This document shows positions 42,286 through 51,168 of a DNA stretch of 64,000 nucleotides, piece after piece. The notes beneath the pieces were generated by a model. That model was not told the origin of the DNA. It searched no databases and saw only the letters and a list, made by a program, of their open reading frames with translations. This stretch comes from Oceanobacter antarcticus (GTDB taxonomy: Bacteria > Pseudomonadota > Gammaproteobacteria > Pseudomonadales > Oceanobacteraceae), in NCBI RefSeq assembly GCF_044962685.1, contig NZ_JBBKTX010000015.1:70230-134229 (forward strand). The letters are read 5' to 3'. Position numbers and translations under genes: made by a program. How positions within the stretch are numbered: the first letter of the stretch is position 1; every line of letters starts with the position of its first letter.

Positions 42286-45200
42286 ATGTCGCAACCCAAC
42301 ACCGTCAACCAACTTAATGCTGCCACTTATTTCATCCAGCACAGTACCACCAGCTGGATGCTGGTACTGATTCTGTTGGCAGGTGGCATCATCAGCTACC
42401 TCGGGCTTGGCCGCCTTGAAGATCCGAAGTTCACCATCAAGGAAGCCATGGTCTACACCTACTACCCAGGTGCCAGCCCCTTGCAGGTAGAGGAAGAAGT
42501 CACTGCCAGGCTTGAAGACACCATCCAGTCCTTGCCCTACATCAAACACCTGGACTCCATCTCCAAAGCCGGATTGTCACAGATACACATTCAAGTTAAA
42601 TCCGAATATCAGGGCGACACTCTGCCGCAAATATGGGACGAACTGCGGCGCAAGATCCACGACAAGACCAGCTCATTACCACCAGGTTCTGCCACTCCCA
42701 TCGTGCTGGATAACTTTGGTGACGTCTTTGGTGTACTGCTGGCGTTAACTGGCGACGGTTTTGATTACAGCGGATTGTTCGACTATGCCGAGTACCTCAA
42801 ACGCGAACTGATGACCCTGGAAGGTGTTGCCAATATCGAGATTGCCGGAGATCAACAACAACAGGTCTTTATTGATATTTCCCACGAACAAATGACCAAC
42901 CTGGGTATTCCGCTGTCGCGTCTGTACCAGTTATTACAAACCCAGAACAGTGTCAGCAACGCCGGACACATCCGGGTTGGCAATGAATATATTCGTATCC
43001 ATCCGACTGGTGAATTCCAGAGCGTTCAGGAGCTGGGCGACCTGCTGATCAGCACACCGGGCTCCGACAAACTGATTTATCTGCAAGACATTGCCCGTAT
43101 TACGACCGGGGTTACCGAAAATCCGACCCACCTGGAGAACTATCAGGCGATACCCTCGCTACGCTTGGGTATCGCCTTTACCGACAGTGTTAATGTCATC
43201 GAAGTCGGCGCACAGGTCCGGGCCAAACTGGCAGAACTGGATAACAACCGTCCTCTCGGCATGGCGTTGCATACCATTTACGATCAGCCCGCTGAAGTCG
43301 ATGCTTCATCGCAGAATTTTATTCTCAACCTCGCCATGGCCGTCGTCATTGTGATTGCCGTATTGCTGCTGTTTATGGGTGTCAGGGCAGGACTGATTAT
43401 TGGTGCCATCCTGCTACTGACCATACTCGGCACTTTTATTGCCATGGCAACGTTTGGTATCAATCTGCATCGTATCTCCCTCGGGGCGCTGATTATTGCG
43501 TTGGGGATGCTGGTTGATAACGCACTGGTTATTACCGAAGGCATTATGGTCGGCTTGCAGCGTGGTCAGAGCCGGGTTCAGGCGGCTTTTGATATTGTAA
43601 AACAAACCCAGTGGCCATTACTGGGGGCTACCGTGATTGCCATCACCGCTTTCGCACCTATCGGACTGTCGCCGGATTCGGTGGGCGAGTTTGTCGGTTC
43701 GCTGTTTTATGTCCTGATGATTTCGCTGTTACTCAGCTGGGTAACGGCACTGACCCTGACCCCCTTCCTCTGCAATCTGTTATTTCGGGAGCAACTCAGT
43801 CACGCCAGCCCGGCTGAAAACGGCAAGACGGATTCGTCCGCCCCTTATCAAGGTGCCCTGTATAACGGTTACCGTGCCATTCTGGCGACCATGCTGCATC
43901 ATCGTGGTGTATCCATGATACTGATGGTTACCTTGATGGTGGTCGCTGTTGTCGGCTTTGGTCAGGTCAAGCGAGCGTTTTTTCCGCCATCCAATACCCC
44001 CATTTTTCTGGCGGATATCTGGTTACCGGAAGGCAGCGATATCCTTGCAACTCAGAAGCAGGCCCGCAAACTGGAGCAATGGTTTCAGCAACAGCAAGGC
44101 GTGGAATTTACCTCGTCCACCGTTGGCCAAGGAGAAGTCCGGTTTATGCTGACGTACGCTCCAGAAAAGCAATATGCCGCTTTTGCCCAGGTGTTGATCC
44201 GTACCGAACAACGCGAGCAGATTCCGGCGCTGATCAGCAGTGCCCAACAATACACCGCCACCGATATGCCTAACGCGTTTGTCAAATTCCAGCGGCTGCA
44301 AATTGGTTCCAGTACTCCGGCCAAGATTGAAGCCCGTTTTTCCGGCCCGGATCAAACTGAACTGCGAATGCTGGCCGAGCAGGCAGAACAGATCCTGCGC
44401 ACCGACCCGGCAGCCGATAACATCCGTCACAACTGGCGCGAACGAGTGAAAGTTATTCGTCCGCATCTGCAAGAAGAGGCAGCCCGGCGAGCAGGTATTT
44501 CCAAACAGGATCTCGACGACCTGCTGCAACTGAGTTTCTCCGGCAAACAGGTCGGACTGTACCGGGAAGGCACCCACCTAAAACCCATGGTCTTGCGTCC
44601 ACCGGAACAGGAACGCCTGAACGTCAACAACCTGATGGACTTGCAAATCTGGAGTCCGGTGTTTAACCGCTACATCCCGATTCAGCAAGTGGTCGACCGC
44701 TTTGATATTACCTTTGAAGATCCGCTGATCATGCGTCGCGACCGCAAACGTACCATCGAAGTTCTGGCCGACCCATCCTTTGCCTCAGCCCAAACTGCCG
44801 ACGAATTGTTCCAGCGGATACGCCCCCAGCTGGAAGCCATTCCACTCCCCGCCGGCTATCAACTGGAATGGGGCGGAGAGTACGAATCGTCCCGAGATGC
44901 GCAAGCCAACGTATTCGCCTCGCTGCCAATGGGCTACCTGATCATGTTTATCATCACCATACTGCTGTTTAACGAATTACGGGCAGCGCTGGTGATCTGG
45001 GCCTGTGTACCACTGGCCATTATTGGCGTCACTGCGGGTATGTTGCTGCTCAGGGCCGAGTTTGGCTTTATGGCGTTGCTGGGATTCCTCAGCCTATCCG
45101 GCATGATCGTCAAAAACGGCATCGTGCTGGTGGATCAGATTCAATTGGAAGACCGCAGCGGTAAAAATGGCTACGACGCTATCTTTGATGCCGCAGTCAG

Positions 45201-45387
45201 TCGCTTGCGCCCAGTCACCATGGCAGCGCTTACCACTATTTTGGGCATGGTGCCGCTGTTGACCGACCCCTTTTTCAACAGCATGGCAGTGGTCATCGCC
45301 TTTGGGCTCGGCTTCGCCACGATACTGACACTGGGCGTTGTGCCGGTATTGTACAGTTACGCTCACAGAGTGAAAATTCCAGCCTGA
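42286..45387 (+). CDS. RND family efflux transporter permease (HAE-1-like)
   Basis: The 1033-residue pump has the two-fold RND layout: a first transmembrane helix near residues 22-42, a large periplasmic loop, a first helix bundle (about 340-540) with LIIALGMLVDNALVITEG, a second helix near 545-565, a second periplasmic loop and a final bundle with LLGFLSLSGMIVKNGIVLVDQI. The N-terminal GLGRLEDPKF-x-IKEAMVYTYYPGAS block is typical of the TriC/MexK-like branch. Substrates are unknown. It forms a two-gene operon with the adaptor. Confidence 0.93.
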   Translation: MSQPNTVNQLNAATYFIQHSTTSWMLVLILLAGGIISYLGLGRLEDPKFTIKEAMVYTYYPGASPLQVEEEVTARLEDTIQSLPYIKHLDSISKAGLSQIHIQVKSEYQGDTLPQIWDELRRKIHDKTSSLPPGSATPIVLDNFGDVFGVLLALTGDGFDYSGLFDYAEYLKRELMTLEGVANIEIAGDQQQQVFIDISHEQMTNLGIPLSRLYQLLQTQNSVSNAGHIRVGNEYIRIHPTGEFQSVQELGDLLISTPGSDKLIYLQDIARITTGVTENPTHLENYQAIPSLRLGIAFTDSVNVIEVGAQVRAKLAELDNNRPLGMALHTIYDQPAEVDASSQNFILNLAMAVVIVIAVLLLFMGVRAGLIIGAILLLTILGTFIAMATFGINLHRISLGALIIALGMLVDNALVITEGIMVGLQRGQSRVQAAFDIVKQTQWPLLGATVIAITAFAPIGLSPDSVGEFVGSLFYVLMISLLLSWVTALTLTPFLCNLLFREQLSHASPAENGKTDSSAPYQGALYNGYRAILATMLHHRGVSMILMVTLMVVAVVGFGQVKRAFFPPSNTPIFLADIWLPEGSDILATQKQARKLEQWFQQQQGVEFTSSTVGQGEVRFMLTYAPEKQYAAFAQVLIRTEQREQIPALISSAQQYTATDMPNAFVKFQRLQIGSSTPAKIEARFSGPDQTELRMLAEQAEQILRTDPAADNIRHNWRERVKVIRPHLQEEAARRAGISKQDLDDLLQLSFSGKQVGLYREGTHLKPMVLRPPEQERLNVNNLMDLQIWSPVFNRYIPIQQVVDRFDITFEDPLIMRRDRKRTIEVLADPSFASAQTADELFQRIRPQLEAIPLPAGYQLEWGGEYESSRDAQANVFASLPMGYLIMFIITILLFNELRAALVIWACVPLAIIGVTAGMLLLRAEFGFMALLGFLSLSGMIVKNGIVLVDQIQLEDRSGKNGYDAIFDAAVSRLRPVTMAALTTILGMVPLLTDPFFNSMAVVIAFGLGFATILTLGVVPVLYSYAHRVKIPA

Positions 45388-45595
45388 GCGGATGGCAAAC
45401 GACCCCTGCTTGTCGCTCAAATGCAATACGGGTTCCTACCAACCGGAACCCGCGTTCGCGCCTCCGTTAACAAACCGGCTAGTGTCCCCTAACAGCCGAC
45501 TCTGCCAATACAAACCATTGTCATCCTTGTGCAACACCCCTGACATTTAAGTTCCACATTATGTTGCCTCCAAAACAACAAGGTGAGATGGAACG

Positions 45596-48121
45596 ATGCA
45601 ACTATTGAAACTGGTTCAGGCAATTGCCCTGGCCACGCCGTTTATGCTGGCGGGCTGTGCTGGCGATGATGGTAAAAATGGCAAAGATGGTGCCCAGGGT
45701 GAAACTGGACAAAATGGTACAAACGGCTCTACCGGATCGGCAGGGACTGCTGGTCTGGTCAGCCTGATCAAGCAAACTGAACTGCCAGAGCTGAGCGCCG
45801 AATGCTACGCCGGTGGCCTACAGGTTGACTCCGGTGTCGATCTGAACAGCGACGGCGCACTGGATGCCGACGAAATCACCGCAACCAGCTACCTGTGTAA
45901 CGCCAACAAAGAGATGAACTTTGTTCGCATCGCGACGTTCCCGGTGTGTCAGCAGATTTCTGCTAGCTGTGATACCGATACCCAAACCGTGGCGGAAATC
46001 GTCGATTACAGCAAGGATGGCCTGACCCTGATCTACACCGACAGCCCAATGGAGCAGATCGGTTTTGTTGATATCAAGGATCCTGCCAACCCGGTAGCAG
46101 CAGGTACACTGGATGTCGGCGGAGAGCCAACGTCGGTGGCCGTAGTGGGCAACTATGTTCTGGTAGGGGTTAATACCTCGACAGACTTCGTTACACCTTC
46201 CGGCTCACTGACGGTCGTTGATATTGCGACCCAGACCATTGTTGCGACGATTGATATGGGCGGCCAGCCAGATTCTGTGGCTGTTAGCCACGACGGCCTG
46301 TACGCCGCCGTTGCGATCGAAAACGAACGCGACGAAGACCTGGACGACGGTCAGATTGATGTTTCGCCACAATTGCCCGCCGGTTTCCTGATGGTGGTTG
46401 ATACCAGCGATAGCGACCCGGCCAACTGGACAACCACCCAGGTTGATATGACTGGGCTGGCGGATATTGCCCCCACCGACCCGGAACCAGAATACGTCGA
46501 CATCAATGACAACAATATTGCCATTGTCACCATGCAGGAAAACAACCATCTGGTACTGGTTGATCTGGCAACCGCCAGCGTCATTAACCACTTCAGCGCC
46601 GGCACGGTTGACCTCGACGGTGTTGACCTGACCGAAGAAGATCCTGCCATCATCTCCCAGACCGAATCAAAACTGGATGTTCCACGCGAACCAGACGGTG
46701 TTACCTGGGTGAACAATGAACTGTTTGTGACCGCTGACGAAGGTGACATGAACGGGGGCAGCCGTACCTTCACGGTATTCAATACCTCTGGTGATGTAGT
46801 TGAATCGCTGATGATGGATCAGGTCGTGGCCATGATCGGCCAATATCCCGACGGCCGTTCCGGCAACAAGGGTGCCGAGCTGGAAAATGCTGAATACGGC
46901 AAGTTTGGTGACAACGGCTTCCTGTTCGTCAACTCCGAGCGCGCCAGCCTGGTATTTGTCTTCGACATGGCCGACCCTGCCAATCCAGAGCTGTTCCAGG
47001 TACTGCCAGCCGCGATGGGGCCTGAAGGCGTCAAGGCGATTCCTTCCCGCAACCTGCTGGTGGCCGCCAGCGAAGAAGATGATCGTGGTGGCAAGTTCCG
47101 TGGCAGCCTGAACATCTACCGCCTGGCGCAGCAAGAAGATGCCTACCCAACCATCATCTCTGAAGAACGCGCCGATGGCTCGCCGATCCCATTCTCCGCC
47201 CTGTCCGGCTTGTCTGCCGATCCATCCAATGCTGACATGCTGTGGTCGCTGGAAGACAGCTTCTATGGTCAGAACCGCGTATTTGGTATCGATATCAGCA
47301 CCAAGCCAGCCATGCTGACCACCGAAATCAAGCTGCTGGACAGCAATGATATTTTTGCCGCCGTCTCAACGTCAGGAGCTGCTATCGACGCCAACAGCTT
47401 CGACGATGCTGACCTGGCTGCCATGATCAATGACGACAAGTCGCTCAATATTGACGGCGAAGGTATTGCCGTTATGACCGATGGCAGCTTCTGGATTGCT
47501 TCCGAAGGCGCGGGCACCTTCAACGATGATGCCCGCGACATCACCAAGCTGAATTTTCTCTTCCATGCCGACTCTGCTGGCGTGATCTCCGACGTCGTTA
47601 CCTTGCCGGATACCCTGAATGCAGTGCAGCTGCGTTTTGGTTTCGAAGGTGTCGCCGCATACGACGGCAAGCTGTATGTTGCCTTCCAGCGCGCCTGGAA
47701 CAGCGAAGCCAACCCGCGTATTGGCATTTACGACCTCACGACCCAGAGCTGGAGTTTTGTATTCTACCCACTGGATGCGGTTGAATCCCAGAATGGCGGC
47801 TGGGTCGGCTTGTCCGACATCACTTCACTGGGTGACGGCCGCTTCCTGGTGTTGGAGCGCGATAATCAGGGTGGCCCGGATGCCGCAATCAAGCGCCTGT
47901 ACAAGATTGATATGACCAATATCAGCAGTGAGACCACCATCAGCAAGACATTGGTGCGTGACCTGATGGATGACCTGAAAGCCGCCGGTGGACTGGTACC
48001 TGAGAAGATCGAAGGGTCTGCCATGACCGCTTCTGGCGACGTCTACATTGTTAATGACAACGACGGTGTTGACGACAACAGCGGTGAGATCCAGCTGATC
48101 AATCTGGGTCAGCTGAATTAA
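45596..48121 (+). CDS. Large lipoprotein with collagen-like segment, EF-hand-like repeat and phytase-like esterase domain
   Basis: The 841-residue protein has a lipobox LAGC with Cys21. A short Gly-x-y stretch (residues 26-53) reads like a collagen repeat (GKNGKDGAQGETGQNG). It is followed by a Cys-containing module with an Asp-rich DLNSDGALDADEITATSYLC loop in pieces, as in DUF7151-type modules. Residues about 110-510 form a beta-propeller-like region (VDIKDPANPVAAGTLDVGGEP). The C-terminal part (about 525-835) fits the 'esterase-like activity of phytase' family, with LNIDGEGIAVMTDGSFWIASEGAG and GFEGVAAYDGKLYVAFQR. It is probably surface-anchored and calcium-binding; a phosphate or ester role is inferred from the family only. 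Confidence 0.8.
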   Translation: MQLLKLVQAIALATPFMLAGCAGDDGKNGKDGAQGETGQNGTNGSTGSAGTAGLVSLIKQTELPELSAECYAGGLQVDSGVDLNSDGALDADEITATSYLCNANKEMNFVRIATFPVCQQISASCDTDTQTVAEIVDYSKDGLTLIYTDSPMEQIGFVDIKDPANPVAAGTLDVGGEPTSVAVVGNYVLVGVNTSTDFVTPSGSLTVVDIATQTIVATIDMGGQPDSVAVSHDGLYAAVAIENERDEDLDDGQIDVSPQLPAGFLMVVDTSDSDPANWTTTQVDMTGLADIAPTDPEPEYVDINDNNIAIVTMQENNHLVLVDLATASVINHFSAGTVDLDGVDLTEEDPAIISQTESKLDVPREPDGVTWVNNELFVTADEGDMNGGSRTFTVFNTSGDVVESLMMDQVVAMIGQYPDGRSGNKGAELENAEYGKFGDNGFLFVNSERASLVFVFDMADPANPELFQVLPAAMGPEGVKAIPSRNLLVAASEEDDRGGKFRGSLNIYRLAQQEDAYPTIISEERADGSPIPFSALSGLSADPSNADMLWSLEDSFYGQNRVFGIDISTKPAMLTTEIKLLDSNDIFAAVSTSGAAIDANSFDDADLAAMINDDKSLNIDGEGIAVMTDGSFWIASEGAGTFNDDARDITKLNFLFHADSAGVISDVVTLPDTLNAVQLRFGFEGVAAYDGKLYVAFQRAWNSEANPRIGIYDLTTQSWSFVFYPLDAVESQNGGWVGLSDITSLGDGRFLVLERDNQGGPDAAIKRLYKIDMTNISSETTISKTLVRDLMDDLKAAGGLVPEKIEGSAMTASGDVYIVNDNDGVDDNSGEIQLINLGQLN

Positions 48122-48196
48122 ACCGGTTCAAACCGCCCAAGCGGGCTTTGGCCCGCAAACATTGCCGCGAAGACATCGCATAAAAACGATAGGCAT

Positions 48197-48230
48197 AAAA
48201 AACCCGTGCTCTCCTGAGTACGGGTTTTTT
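48197..48230. terminator. Strong bidirectional intrinsic terminator
   Basis: AAAAAACCCGT (48197-48207) and ACGGGTTTTTT (48220-48230) form a perfect 11-bp stem with T runs on both strands. It ends the lipoprotein gene and may also stop transcription coming from the convergent gene at 48395-48841. Confidence 0.9.
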
Positions 48231-48394
48231 ATGACAATGCGGTTTTGCCCGGTTATCGGGTTCAACAATCATCAGAGATTGACATTTACTCTGATCCGCC
48301 TCCCCTCGGTTAGCACCTCACCTTTGACCCCTTTCTTCCCTGACGGGCATTGGCCTGATGATGCTCACCGGCGGTTCAAGTGATATCAACAGAG

Positions 48395-48841
48395 CTAATA
48401 ACGTCGCCCCCGATATAACCGTTTACCCTCACGACTATCCGACTTGGCATCCTTGCGTGTTACCGGCTCTTCGTAGGCAACGCCACGGTAAGTCCTGTGC
48501 ACCAGACTCTGCTCGCCTGCCTGCTGATCCGCATCCGTGGATCGAAGTTGTCGAAAGGCAACCCCTCGATACATTTCAACCCGTGCTTCAAAACCGTCCG
48601 GTACAATCTCCTGCTGTAATCGTAAAAAAGCCTTGCGTCCGGCAACAGGCTGAGCTTCCAGAAAGGCCACCGCCGCCTGAAATAATTCGTTCCTGCTACT
48701 CGATAACGCCTCCATTACCATCTGAAAAGCAGCTTCTGTATCTTGCCGCCATTTCACCCGATTACCGGTAATCACTTCATATTTTAATGCCAGCGCAAAT
48801 AATGCTTTTTCCGCTGGTGTATCTATAGCTGCAGCGTTCAC
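48395..48841 (-). CDS. Small hypothetical protein with three YRG motifs (paralogue of 1629-2099)
   Basis: This 148-residue protein has a helical N-terminal region (KALFALALKYEVITGNRVKWRQ, segments of residues 12-33), a second helix pair to about 85, and a polar tail. The tail has YRG at 91-93 (MYRGVAF), 118-120 (TYRGVAYEE) and 143-145 (RLYRGRRY). The spaced YRG-V-x-aromatic motif matches the DUF4278 motif. It is clearly related to the gene at 1629-2099 in both parts. GTG at 48841 is preceded by AGGAGAG. Gln/Glu/Lys/Arg-rich spacers separate the motifs. Function unknown. Confidence 0.72.
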   Translation of the reverse strand: MNAAAIDTPAEKALFALALKYEVITGNRVKWRQDTEAAFQMVMEALSSSRNELFQAAVAFLEAQPVAGRKAFLRLQQEIVPDGFEARVEMYRGVAFRQLRSTDADQQAGEQSLVHRTYRGVAYEEPVTRKDAKSDSREGKRLYRGRRY

Positions 48842-49381
48842 GCAGTCTCTCCTGAGTTATCTACCATCCTTTTTGAGCGGTGAATCCCTGTCTGACAAAC
48901 GCTCTACTACTCACTTCAGAAACGTTACTTTTTTGACAGCATTCCACCCCCCTTGCCACAAAAAACGCCGGGAATCGAACTACCTGTTACGGCTATCGAT
49001 AGCGATCACTGGTTCCCCCCGAGACAAAAACCCGGCGACATGTGCGCAGATGCAGGTTTAATGCATAACGCATTGAATGAACACCACCAGATATTCGAGC
49101 CGCTGGTCGTGCTTCCCAACCACATCGGCCAGACTAACAAAGAGAACAAACAAAGGGGGTGAAAAAATAAAGTTTGACTTAACAACTAAAAAGAATTGGC
49201 CTTTTATGATCCACAAGCGGGGATTAAAAAGAACACAGAAGCAGTCAATATGACTCGTATGAGATGACACGTACTTCGGTAGCGTTATCGATAGCGGTCT
49301 GACAACCGTTACAGATACTCATTTTATAATCTTACGGTAGCCGCTTGCTGACCGACAGCGCCTGCAGGCAGGCACGTTCCG
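48842..49381. other. Intergenic region without recognised gene
   Basis: About 540 bases. Two short open frames (48953-49162 plus, 49058-49270 minus) have no family features or good ribosome sites. An AT-rich stretch at 49150-49220 may carry a promoter for the divergent YRG gene. No hairpin with a T tract was seen after the fusion gene that ends at 49382. Confidence 0.3.
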
Positions 49382-50779
49382 TCAATACCCTTCCGGCCGG
49401 GTTTTGATAATATCGCGGCGAAAGTACTCTTCGTAGCTCATCCAGATGGTGATCAGCAAGCCGGGCATTTCATGATTTTTCAGGGTTTGTTCCATCAACA
49501 GCAGTTGATAATCAAAAATATCGTCGCTATGAACCATCCAGTGATGGGCATGGTCAGGCCTGTCTCCAAAAAAACTCGGCTCACCACTAAACACGCGCTG
49601 ATAGAAGCTGAAAACCTTTTCCCTGGAACGACGCCGGGAGATGTTTTCAAAATAAGGGGACAAAATCGGATCAGCAAAAATCTGCAGGTAGAAGTCTGCC
49701 ACGATGGTGGCAAGGCGATTGTCTTCATTGAGCCAGGCCCAAAGCTCTGGTTGAGGATCCGGATAATCAGGCTGACACTCGTCATTCTCTGGCAAAGCCA
49801 CCAGCGGTTGGCTTTCAAACGGATCAAACCGCATACGGCCTTCCGGAATCCCCAGCCGTAATAACTCATCGCGACTCTGATACACCGCGTCCGGGCTACC
49901 ACATAAAAACCAGTAGGCATCGCAATAACGGCTGTTCAACGACGCCAGTGATGTAAACAGTTCACTACGACTTTCAAGACCGGTGTATTGCATTGAGGCA
50001 CTTGCCTGTATCTCACCCGCCAGATCCCAACTGTCTGATTCGCCATACAAGCCACTCTTGCCATGGGCGACATGGAGCAGGTGTCCACCCACAGCCGCTT
50101 CACCACCATCCAGTATTTGCTGACTAATACCAGCCATGGGGGCCAATCCGGCACCAAAAGCCACCATCACCACCGTATTCATACCGTCTTCAAGGCAACA
50201 GTCACCATCCGCCAGACTGAGAGCAATGTCCGTACCCGCCGTCAACTCGTCCGTAATCCAGCGGCTGACATGGCCCTGATCATGACGACGAATATGAAAC
50301 TCCAACGGCTGTCGGCGTTGCGGAGAGCAAGCCAGCGAATAGGGACGTGCCTGGCCATCTGAGTGGTAGAGCCAGACAAACTGCCCGGCCTTATAAATCA
50401 CATCAACCGATGGCTGAACATGTAACTGTACAATGTCATCGGTCAACCAGCGCTTGCCAACCACCCGCCCGGTCACCGTCGTCCTTGCATAAACAGGGTT
50501 ATCAGCCAGTCCAGGAGCAGGATCAAGCAGTTCGATGGAACCCTTGAGCCGTGTTTTACAAGGTAGAAAATGCCCGCTCGCCACCAGGTTAGGTGCCAGT
50601 GTTCCAGTTTTTAGCCGTTCCAGATCCGGGTCAAATGCCGTTGCCCTGATGATGCAGGCGTTACAGACACCTGCCCGGCAAGAATACTCGAGTTCAACCC
50701 CCTGACGCAGCAGGCCCGCCAGAATGGTTTCATCCTCTCGTAATTGAAAAATGCGCCCCTGATAACAAACCTCTGGCAT
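49382..50779 (-). CDS. Fusion of [2Fe-2S] ferredoxin, FNR-type flavin reductase and truncated-globin-like domain
   Basis: From ATG 50779 the protein has 465 residues in three parts. Residues 1-90 are a plant-type ferredoxin with C34, C39, C42 and C74 (SCRAGVCNAC ... LPC). Residues about 95-330 are an oxidoreductase with the FAD motif RPYSLA (145-150), the NAD motif GAGLAPMAG (209-217) and FLCGSPD (291-297). Residues about 345-455 resemble a truncated hemoglobin: FYLQIFADPILSPYFENIS, then a candidate proximal His at 412/413 in HHWMVHSDDIFDY. This reverses the usual flavohemoglobin order (globin first) and adds a ferredoxin. An NO- or O2-handling role is inferred. The longer frame to 50869 adds no recognisable sequence. 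Confidence 0.8.
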   Translation of the reverse strand: MPEVCYQGRIFQLREDETILAGLLRQGVELEYSCRAGVCNACIIRATAFDPDLERLKTGTLAPNLVASGHFLPCKTRLKGSIELLDPAPGLADNPVYARTTVTGRVVGKRWLTDDIVQLHVQPSVDVIYKAGQFVWLYHSDGQARPYSLACSPQRRQPLEFHIRRHDQGHVSRWITDELTAGTDIALSLADGDCCLEDGMNTVVMVAFGAGLAPMAGISQQILDGGEAAVGGHLLHVAHGKSGLYGESDSWDLAGEIQASASMQYTGLESRSELFTSLASLNSRYCDAYWFLCGSPDAVYQSRDELLRLGIPEGRMRFDPFESQPLVALPENDECQPDYPDPQPELWAWLNEDNRLATIVADFYLQIFADPILSPYFENISRRRSREKVFSFYQRVFSGEPSFFGDRPDHAHHWMVHSDDIFDYQLLLMEQTLKNHEMPGLLITIWMSYEEYFRRDIIKTRPEGY

Positions 50780-50975
50780 GGCGTACTCGTTGTGCCCTAT
50801 CTGACAGGGATAGTGATGAATAAACCGGAATAAGTGAACAATACACCATAAAAAACAGCGGTTTTCCATAACCCTGCTTATGACAATCTACGCTATTCCG
50901 CCACTCCACTATTCCATAGTAGTGACTTGCTGATGCACCACGGGGGCGCTCTCAATGATAGAACGCCCCTCGGAG

Positions 50976-51087
50976 CCTGTCGGACTTAGGCGTTCGTCGC
51001 GAGAGGAAGTCTGGTTTGAGCGTTTTTTGCGCAAAAGTGAGGCAAGATTCAGTTTTTCTGCAATAGGACAGCCCGAAGTCCGACAGG
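50976..51087. mobile_element. MITE-like element with 12-bp terminal inverted repeats
   Basis: CCTGTCGGACTT (starting at 50976/50977) and AAGTCCGACAGG (51076-51087) are exact inverted repeats at the ends of a non-coding segment of about 112 bases. The interior has a T-run and a GCGCAAAA stretch but no transposase. The arrangement fits a miniature inverted-repeat element mobilised by a transposase in trans. No clear target-site duplication was found at either side. It lies between the divergent promoters region of the fusion gene and the end of alkC. Confidence 0.6.
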
Positions 51088-51168
51088 TCACGGCGAAAAC
51101 GTGCTATTGGCAGACAGCGGATACAATCGAATCGTTAACCGGTCATGTTACTCACAGAGTTGTAGATG

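Noticed and set aside
48950..49060. Possible hairpin between CGCCGGG and CCCGGCG near 48967 and 49031
   Set aside because: The arms are about 60 bases apart with no supporting inner structure or T tract, so a functional terminator is unlikely.
49058..49270. Minus-strand 70-codon open frame with hydrophobic stretch
   Set aside because: No ribosome site, no similarity recognised, and it lies in a degenerate AT-rich intergenic region.
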